Positions 60,647 through 64,000 of a DNA stretch of 64,000 nt are shown in pieces (position 1 is the first letter of the stretch; each line of letters opens with the position of its first letter). Location: assembly GCA_002786355.1 (NCBI GenBank), contig PGCO01000002.1, positions 186,001 to 250,000 on the forward strand, given 5' to 3'. Position numbers and translations under genes: made by a program. The notes beneath the pieces were generated by a model. It did not search any database. It was not told the origin of the DNA and saw nothing but the letters and a program-made list of their open reading frames with translations. The stretch is from Sediminibacterium sp. FEMGT703S (GTDB lineage Bacteria > Bacteroidota > Bacteroidia > Chitinophagales > Chitinophagaceae).

Positions 60647-62019
60647 TTGCGTTTAAATTCAATTTTTAGCAATTGTTTGGTGGAATCCGAATACTTGAAT
60701 CGGTTATCAATTCGCAAACCAATAATCGCGATGATTTTTTTATCGGCTGTTAATACCCAAATTTTTTCTTTGTCTGTTTTACTTAATCTGCTATCAATTA
60801 AAAACTTAGAAACTTTTTTCTTTTTGGTCATTCCTAATGGATAAAAATAGTCTCCAATTGCCCAATGGCGTAATTGTAAAGGGAAACTGATTTTAGTTGC
60901 GTCTATCCATTCTACACTTAAAGCATTATTGGAAGCGGTTGGCCCGCTTAATGCTGTGGGTAAAATAGCACGATCGTGCAATGATAGAGTAAGTTCGCCC
61001 GCCAAAAATCTAGTTTTTCCTGCTCCCTCAATGATGATATGATGAGCTTGCATATTGGCCAAAGGAGCAATAATCATCCATTGTCTATTCTTAATGATCC
61101 GATGGCTATCTGATTGAACATAACTACTATTAGTACCATCCAGTAGTTTTACTACTTCAGGTATTTGAGCAGCAGTAAAACCAAATGGTTGAATTATTTC
61201 CCAAGTGATTGTATGAAGCGGATTAACTTTTTTCCATTTAAGAACGGGTATATGCCATTCATTTTCTTTTTGCTCTATTAATTTTTTCAGTTGAAGTTGA
61301 ACCCCTTGTTGATATAAAATTGCCGTCTCTTCAAAACGATGGGTATTCTGTAAAAGATTGTCTTGAACTGCAGGGAAAATTGATTCCAGTTCAGGAATCA
61401 ATTGATTACGAAAAAAATTCCTAGTATAATGATTAGATAAATTAGAAGAGTCAACAATAAATGCTATTTGATTTTCATTGGCAAAAGCTTCAATTTGCTT
61501 TCTAAAAAAAGGCAATAATGGCCTAATTACTTTATTAGATTGATTGATTGCTGGGATTCCTTTTAATCCATCAATTCCTGTCCCCCTGAAAAAGTGTAAC
61601 ATACTTGTTTCAATACTATCATTTGCATGATGAGCTGTAAGTACCCACGAATAGGCTAAATCGGGATTAGTTGCCCTAATTTCGTTAAACCATTGATACC
61701 TGATTTCTCTTGCAGCAACCTGAACCGATAATTGGTGCTGCGTTACATATAAATGGGTATCAATTTTTTTTACAAATAAAGGAATATTCAATGTTTGGCA
61801 GAAAGATTGAACAAAAGCCTCGTCTCGCTCACTTTCTGATCCTCGCAATTGATAATTTACATGTGCTGCAACAAAAGGGATTCCTGATTGATGAAGTAAA
61901 TAAGCTAACACTGTACTATCTGCTCCTCCACTCAATGCCAACATAACTTTTTGCTTTGGCAATAACAATGGCGCAAAATGTATTTTCCAATTCTGTTGGA
62001 ATTCATCCAATAAGTTCAT
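60643..62019 (-). CDS. tilS: tRNA(Ile)-lysidine synthase
   Basis: Adds lysine to C34 of the CAU tRNA-Ile so that it reads AUA. The PP-loop ATPase motif ALSGGADSTVLAYLL is at about residues 28-42, with AAREIRYQWFNEI and TAHHANDSIETSMLHFFRGTG following. The C-terminal TilS domain is present (LRHWAIGDYFYPLGMTKKKK, then DKEKIWVL). 458 residues is the full two-domain form. It starts 2 bases after the small membrane protein gene upstream, so they are co-transcribed. Confidence 0.95.
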   Translation of the reverse strand: MNLLDEFQQNWKIHFAPLLLPKQKVMLALSGGADSTVLAYLLHQSGIPFVAAHVNYQLRGSESERDEAFVQSFCQTLNIPLFVKKIDTHLYVTQHQLSVQVAAREIRYQWFNEIRATNPDLAYSWVLTAHHANDSIETSMLHFFRGTGIDGLKGIPAINQSNKVIRPLLPFFRKQIEAFANENQIAFIVDSSNLSNHYTRNFFRNQLIPELESIFPAVQDNLLQNTHRFEETAILYQQGVQLQLKKLIEQKENEWHIPVLKWKKVNPLHTITWEIIQPFGFTAAQIPEVVKLLDGTNSSYVQSDSHRIIKNRQWMIIAPLANMQAHHIIIEGAGKTRFLAGELTLSLHDRAILPTALSGPTASNNALSVEWIDATKISFPLQLRHWAIGDYFYPLGMTKKKKVSKFLIDSRLSKTDKEKIWVLTADKKIIAIIGLRIDNRFKYSDSTKQLLKIEFKRN

Positions 62020-62021
62020 GC

Positions 62022-62366
62022 TTATTTTTTTACAAAAGAGCCTGTTAACGCAGCAAACCCACTAATTAAACCTCCGATAATACCTGTAACCAAAATAAGC
62101 ATCATATATGATCCTCCTAATGGAAGAATCAACGCTACTTTTGAAGAAAGTATATGTTCATTGGCAGCATCTTTGATAAAAGCTAAAACCACCCATAACA
62201 AGAATAACCCCAAAAAACCACTTAAAAAAGACTTCCCAGGGGTTTGATGCAGTAGGGCTGAAACAATAAAAGAACTAATTACAAAAATCCACCAAGGCAG
62301 TTGTGTAAATAAGCCTGCAACGAATGCTAAAAATGCAATTAATAAAATGGAAACGATAAATTTCAT
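62022..62366 (-). CDS. Small membrane protein of unknown function
   Basis: 114 residues, about four membrane helices (FIVSILLIAFLAFVAGLF; WWIFVISSFIVSALL; FLSGFLGLFLLWVVLAFI; SYMMLILVTGIIGGLISGFA) and few polar residues. No catalytic motif is visible. It sits 10 bases after the penicillin acylase gene and 2 bases before tilS on the same strand, so it is part of a three-gene transcription unit. I do not recognise a family. Confidence 0.78.
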   Translation of the reverse strand: MKFIVSILLIAFLAFVAGLFTQLPWWIFVISSFIVSALLHQTPGKSFLSGFLGLFLLWVVLAFIKDAANEHILSSKVALILPLGGSYMMLILVTGIIGGLISGFAALTGSFVKK

Positions 62367-62376
62367 ACTACTTATT

Positions 62377-64000
62377 TTAAGCTTTGGTAAAAGTCATTAA
62401 CCATTTGATACGCTTATTATTTGGCGCATCTTTAAGGTGTAAAAACAAAATTGGATAATACTTGCCAGTTGCCCAATGATTGATAAAGGCATCATAATAC
62501 TTACTACCAGGATTCCCATTTTGACCACCAGGATATACCCCATATGCTTCAATCTCATCGGTCATATGTACAATCATTCTCCAACTTGGACCATGGGTTT
62601 CTGTAGTTGCATTTATAATATGTTTTCCCCCACCAATTGGCAAATGCAATGAACTCAAAGCATTGATTTTTAATAAATGGGATACACGAGTATCTTTGAA
62701 TGCAGCCCATTCTAGCTTTCCTTCTTTATCTGCTTTCACTAATACAGCTGTTGCTTTTTTTACTGCTTCCATTACAGCATCTGTAATTGTTTCTTTTTTG
62801 TTAGTTGTCTTTATATTATCGGCGAAAGAATAAAGACTATCTCTTTTAATACTTTCTAATAAGGTAATTTCATCTGGCCACCCTAAACCTGTAGTAGCCC
62901 CAGAAAACTCATCTGCCCAAATGGTGGTTTCTAAACTATCCCAAATTGTATTAAAAACAGTTGCTCCCTTTTCATTTACATCACTGATTAAATTCCAAGA
63001 ACTCAATATATTGATGTACTTTTTTTCATCAGCGGTTAAAGTAGTTTGATCAATATATTTAAGTAAGACAGGTCTTGCCATTTCTGCAAAAACATTGTAG
63101 TTATCCATTTGAAGACGCTGAATATCTTGTGCAGTTGCATTGGTTAATTCAGTCAACTTTCGATTGATGATTACGCCACGATAAACGGGAAAATTACTTG
63201 CTGCCCCCAAATAATAAGGATAGGTTTGATCCGTTGATTTTTGATTCGCACTACTTACAAAACCACGTTCGGGGTTTTTAATCATTGGATTTTCATCGGT
63301 AGGTATAAAACCTTGCCATGCATAGGAACTATCTTGACCAGGTAATATAAAATCTCCCTGCCTGAACCATCTTGCTACAAAATTAGCCTGTTGCTTCAAA
63401 GCAATATCCCCTGTTTTAGAAGCAAATGCAAAATTCTGTCCTGTACTATTCCAGTGTGAAATAGCTTCTAAATAATCATCATAATTTTTGGCATGATTCA
63501 ACTTATAAAAAGCCAATAGCCCACTTCCTCCATCATGTGCAGTCCATCTTAAGGCTAAATTTTTCCCTCCAGAACCACTGTTTTTATAATTGTGGTCATA
63601 CATAGTAGGACCAAATACCGTTATTGCAATATTTTCTTGTATAGTTGCACTGTCTTTGACTTTGATGGTTTCAATTCTTTTTTCTGCCTTTACCCATTGG
63701 CCTTTAAACCAATACTCGTTCAAAGTAGTATCCTTAAACTTCATATCATAATAGTCTAACACATCTCTACCAGCATTGGTAACGCCCCAAGCAATACTAT
63801 CGTTGAATCCAATGATTACAGCAGGAGATCCTGGAAAACTTGCTCCATAAGTACGATGTGTTGGTGTAGAAATTTGAACCTCATACCATAGTGAAGGTAA
63901 GTTTAAGCCTAAGTGTGGATCGTTGGCAAGGATGGGTCTACCAGACTTGGTTTTTGATCCCCCTACAACCCAGTTATTACTTCCATTGCTTTTATTAGGA
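62377..64000 (-). CDS. Penicillin acylase family protein (5' end outside the window)
   Basis: The frame runs from a stop at 62377 to the right edge without interruption, about 541 residues; the signal peptide and alpha chain lie beyond the window. Near the edge GSNNWVV (Ser codon at 63979-63981) is the autocatalytic cleavage site: this Ser becomes the N-terminal nucleophile of the beta chain in Ntn hydrolases. ILANDPHLGLNLPSLWYEVQ and GFNDSIAWGVTNAGRD follow, also family signatures. Members cleave penicillins, acyl-homoserine lactones or other amides; the substrate here is open. A GTG at 63762 is internal, not the start. Confidence 0.93.
   Translation of the reverse strand, partial: PNKSNGSNNWVVGGSKTKSGRPILANDPHLGLNLPSLWYEVQISTPTHRTYGASFPGSPAVIIGFNDSIAWGVTNAGRDVLDYYDMKFKDTTLNEYWFKGQWVKAEKRIETIKVKDSATIQENIAITVFGPTMYDHNYKNSGSGGKNLALRWTAHDGGSGLLAFYKLNHAKNYDDYLEAISHWNSTGQNFAFASKTGDIALKQQANFVARWFRQGDFILPGQDSSYAWQGFIPTDENPMIKNPERGFVSSANQKSTDQTYPYYLGAASNFPVYRGVIINRKLTELTNATAQDIQRLQMDNYNVFAEMARPVLLKYIDQTTLTADEKKYINILSSWNLISDVNEKGATVFNTIWDSLETTIWADEFSGATTGLGWPDEITLLESIKRDSLYSFADNIKTTNKKETITDAVMEAVKKATAVLVKADKEGKLEWAAFKDTRVSHLLKINALSSLHLPIGGGKHIINATTETHGPSWRMIVHMTDEIEAYGVYPGGQNGNPGSKYYDAFINHWATGKYYPILFLHLKDAPNNKRIKWLMTFTKA

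Noticed and set aside
62377..63762. Penicillin acylase starting at GTG 63762
   Set aside because: The frame stays open to the window edge and the upstream part encodes conserved family sequence including the catalytic Ser, so the GTG is internal.
1..64000. CRISPR arrays, insertion sequences, prophage or att sites
   Set aside because: No regularly spaced repeats, transposase or integrase genes, or flanking duplications around the tRNA were seen.

Overview
The window looks like chromosomal DNA from a member of the Bacteroidota, most likely the Chitinophagaceae. This rests on AT-rich sequence, absence of strong Shine-Dalgarno motifs, several TAnnTTTG minus-7 boxes placed directly before genes (one complete TTTG-N19-TATATTTG promoter before the tRNA), and family content typical of that group: a NagB fused to a PIG-L domain, tandem arginine deiminase-like and CtlX hydrolases, DUF5686 and MG2/plug outer-membrane proteins, a TPR sensor kinase with a NarL-type regulator, and secreted GH20/GH3 enzymes. 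No phage, insertion sequence or CRISPR array was seen, and no stretch over 300 bases lacks a gene.

Layout. 1-8 kb: the tail of an unknown gene, lepA, a Kir-type potassium channel, sua5, tpiA, a GlmU-like protein, pruA and a secreted fasciclin protein. 8-17 kb: a small conserved protein, pdhA, a TPR membrane protein, ribH, an LldE-like Fe-S protein, then the minus-strand rnr-lpxK-folate cyclo-ligase group and a first GH20 hexosaminidase. 17-24 kb: amino-acid catabolism (hutG, hutI, arginine deiminase-like, ctlX), a CrtA-like monooxygenase and an RmlD-like reductase. 24-34 kb: a sensor kinase/lipoprotein/response regulator set, pfkA-pyk, a second GH20 and nagB-PIG-L (chitin or GlcNAc salvage into glycolysis).

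34-43 kb is the most coherent functional block: a TetR regulator heads a minus-strand run encoding myo-inositol-1-phosphate synthase, a PgpA-type phosphatase, a GtrA protein, a DUF5686 outer-membrane protein, a CDP-alcohol (inositol-phosphate) phosphatidyltransferase, a DUF4833 protein and an Aur1-like PAP2 enzyme. Read in order, this is a pathway from glucose-6-phosphate to phosphatidylinositol and then inositol phosphorylceramide. A sphingomyelin-synthase-like PAP2_C gene converges on its end.

43-49 kb is a likely polysaccharide locus: a metallopeptidase lipoprotein, a lipoprotein glycoside hydrolase, and a very large membrane protein that fuses a cellulose-synthase-like GT2, a GH26-like domain with its catalytic residues, and a third hydrolase-like domain that has lost both catalytic glutamates. 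This fusion is the most unusual gene in the window.

49-64 kb: tRNA-Arg(ACG) with promoter and terminator, two MG2/plug paralogues flanking a GH3 beta-glycosidase, a class V aminotransferase and a TonB-dependent receptor, then rlmH, a rhomboid protease, tilS, a small membrane protein and a penicillin acylase that runs off the window edge.
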